Origin: Methylovulum sp.
Lineage (GTDB): Bacteria; Pseudomonadota; Gammaproteobacteria; Methylococcales; Methylomonadaceae
Reading direction: 5' to 3'
DNA length: 64,000 nt
NCBI RefSeq assembly: GCF_028687615.1
Contig: NZ_JAQTZU010000016.1
Location: 1-64,000, forward strand
The number at the start of each line of letters is the position of its first letter. Position 1 is the stretch's first letter. A program made the translations under genes and the position numbers. This document shows positions 62,880 to 64,000 of this stretch, piece by piece. The notes beneath the pieces are model-generated. The model saw nothing but the letters and a program-made list of their open reading frames with translations. It had not been told where the DNA came from and did no database searches.

Positions 62880-64000
62880 ATGTGTGGTATTGCCGCTATT
62901 GTTTCGCATCAAGCTGTTAATCAAGAACTCTATGACGCGCTGACTGTCCTGCAACATCGTGGGCAGGATGCGGCGGGCATCGTCACCTGCGAAAATGGTC
63001 GTTTACATTTGCGTAAAGATACTGGCTTGACCCGTGATGTCTTCACCAATACCCAGATGATGAAGCTGCGGGGCAATATGGGCATAGCCCATGTCCGTTA
63101 CCCAACGGCCGGCTGCACCGGTTCCGCCGAAGCGCAACCGTTTTATGTCAACTCGCCATTCGGCTTGACCTTGGCGCATAACGGCAATTTGACCAACACC
63201 GAAGAGTTGAAGGAAGCGTTGTTTGTCCAAGACCAACGCCATATCAACACCGATTCTGACTCCGAAGTGCTGTTGAATGTGTTTGCCCACGAATTGCAAA
63301 GCCTAGGCAAACTGCGCTTAAGCGTCAGCGATGTTTTTGCAGCCGTCGCCGGCGTGCATAGGCGTTGCCGTGGCGCGTATGCCGTCGTCATCATGATCGC
63401 CGGTTTTGGCATCCTGGGTTTCCGCGACCCCAACGGCATCCGGCCCGTCGTCTTCGGACAACGGCAAAGCAAAGACGGCCCGGAATTTATGATCGCTTCC
63501 GAAAGCGTCGCCCTGGACGTGCTGGGCTTTGAACTCATCCGCGACATTGCTGCGGGCGAAGCCGTTTTTATCGAAGAATCCGGGGTTTTACATAGCCAAC
63601 AATGCGCCGAAAAAACCGACCATTGCCCGTGTATTTTCGAATACGTCTATTTCGCCCGCCCCGATTCGATCATTGACAATATTTCGGTCTATAAAGCCCG
63701 TTTGCGTATGGGTACAAAACTGGCTGAAAAAATCCAAAAAGAATGGGCCGATAATGACATTGACGTGGTGATACCCATACCCGACACCAGCCGCACCGCC
63801 GCCCTGCAAATGGCTTATATCCTGGGCGTAAAATTCCGCGAAGGCTTCATCAAAAACCGTTATATAGGCCGCACCTTCATCATGCCCGGACAAAAGATGC
63901 GCGAGAAATCCGTCCGCCAAAAACTCAACGCCATCGGCCTGGAATTTGAAGGCAAAAATGTGCTGCTAGTCGATGATTCAGTGGTCCGGGGCACGACTTC
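62880..64000 (+). CDS. purF: Amidophosphoribosyltransferase (partial, 3' end beyond window)
   Basis: The first 373 codons. Catalytic Cys at residue 2 ([20 protein letters not shown], processed after Met), [43 protein letters not shown] and a phosphoribosyltransferase domain with [20 protein letters not shown]; the window ends in [12 protein letters not shown], the PRPP loop. It makes phosphoribosylamine, the first committed step of purine synthesis. No stop codon or frameshift is seen. Confidence 0.96.
   Translation, partial: MCGIAAIVSHQAVNQELYDALTVLQHRGQDAAGIVTCENGRLHLRKDTGLTRDVFTNTQMMKLRGNMGIAHVRYPTAGCTGSAEAQPFYVNSPFGLTLAHNGNLTNTEELKEALFVQDQRHINTDSDSEVLLNVFAHELQSLGKLRLSVSDVFAAVAGVHRRCRGAYAVVIMIAGFGILGFRDPNGIRPVVFGQRQSKDGPEFMIASESVALDVLGFELIRDIAAGEAVFIEESGVLHSQQCAEKTDHCPCIFEYVYFARPDSIIDNISVYKARLRMGTKLAEKIQKEWADNDIDVVIPIPDTSRTAALQMAYILGVKFREGFIKNRYIGRTFIMPGQKMREKSVRQKLNAIGLEFEGKNVLLVDDSVVRGTT

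Overview
The window looks like chromosome from a gammaproteobacterium, most likely an aerobic methanotroph or methylotroph (Methylococcales-like). The main clues are an adjacent pair of genes resembling the MfnD/MfnF enzymes that build the methanofuran-type cofactor of tetrahydromethanopterin-linked C1 metabolism (36766-38791), lpxB and other Gram-negative envelope genes, the gammaproteobacterial run truA...trpF-trpB-trpA-accD-folC-SPOR-cvpA-purF (54259-64000), and many short intergenic palindromes of the kind common in Methylococcales. No methane monooxygenase, methanol dehydrogenase, rRNA or CRISPR array is present, so the taxonomic call is an inference.

Region 1 (1-7400) is a graveyard of mobile DNA beside tRNA-Arg(CCT) (7321-7397, minus strand). 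After an isochorismatase-family gene come palindromic repeats around an IS30 transposase remnant, the C-terminal stub of a type III restriction enzyme, and a decayed tyrosine integrase that carries a 215-bp MITE-like insertion. A second, better preserved integrative element follows: overlapping small genes, a primase/polymerase, a winged-helix protein, AlpA, a gene split by a 136-bp MITE-like insertion, and a complete integrase facing the tRNA. The two integrase units share a similar upstream layout (repeated sites, terminator, tRNA 3'-end-like sequence at the same 71-bp spacing), which suggests two related islands in tandem.

Region 2 (7400-25120) holds a small secreted triple-repeat protein beside an NMT1/SsuA-type ABC transporter, a very large SNF2-family helicase, a peroxiredoxin/VOC/SDR cluster, a TolC-adaptor-RND efflux operon with a REP-like hairpin in each intercistronic gap, a VapBC pair, and a sulfide:quinone oxidoreductase-like flavoprotein.

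Region 3 (25120-31250) is a cytochrome bd oxidase locus (HMA/TauE-like membrane protein, cydP, cydA, cydB, cydX, DUF2892). cydA and cydB are separated by a small secreted protein and an antisense VapBC-like module. SQR next to bd oxidase suggests that sulfide-derived electrons can enter the quinol pool and leave through a sulfide-tolerant oxidase.

Region 4 (31900-48800) carries a secreted nine-haem cytochrome, glycogen phosphorylase, the MfnD/MfnF-like pair, a GDT1-type cation transporter, accA, a QueD/PTPS-family protein, DUF1249, lpxB, a 124-bp MITE-like element, a DegT aminotransferase, a third VapBC pair, fructose-1,6-bisphosphatase, a SemiSWEET, a small fatty-acid-hydroxylase-type membrane protein and hemF. 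Region 5 (48800-64000) carries a roadblock/LC7 protein, cysM-rlmD, a five-blade repeat protein, an L,D-transpeptidase, truA, DUF2231 and the trp-acc-fol-pur cluster, which runs off the end within purF.

The most notable structural observations are three MITE-like insertions with clean target-site duplications (two of them leave a gene that reads in frame once removed), a repeat family with a 96-bp and a 385-bp form, a 23-bp perfect inverted repeat at the trpF/trpB junction, and a tandem integrative-element scar.
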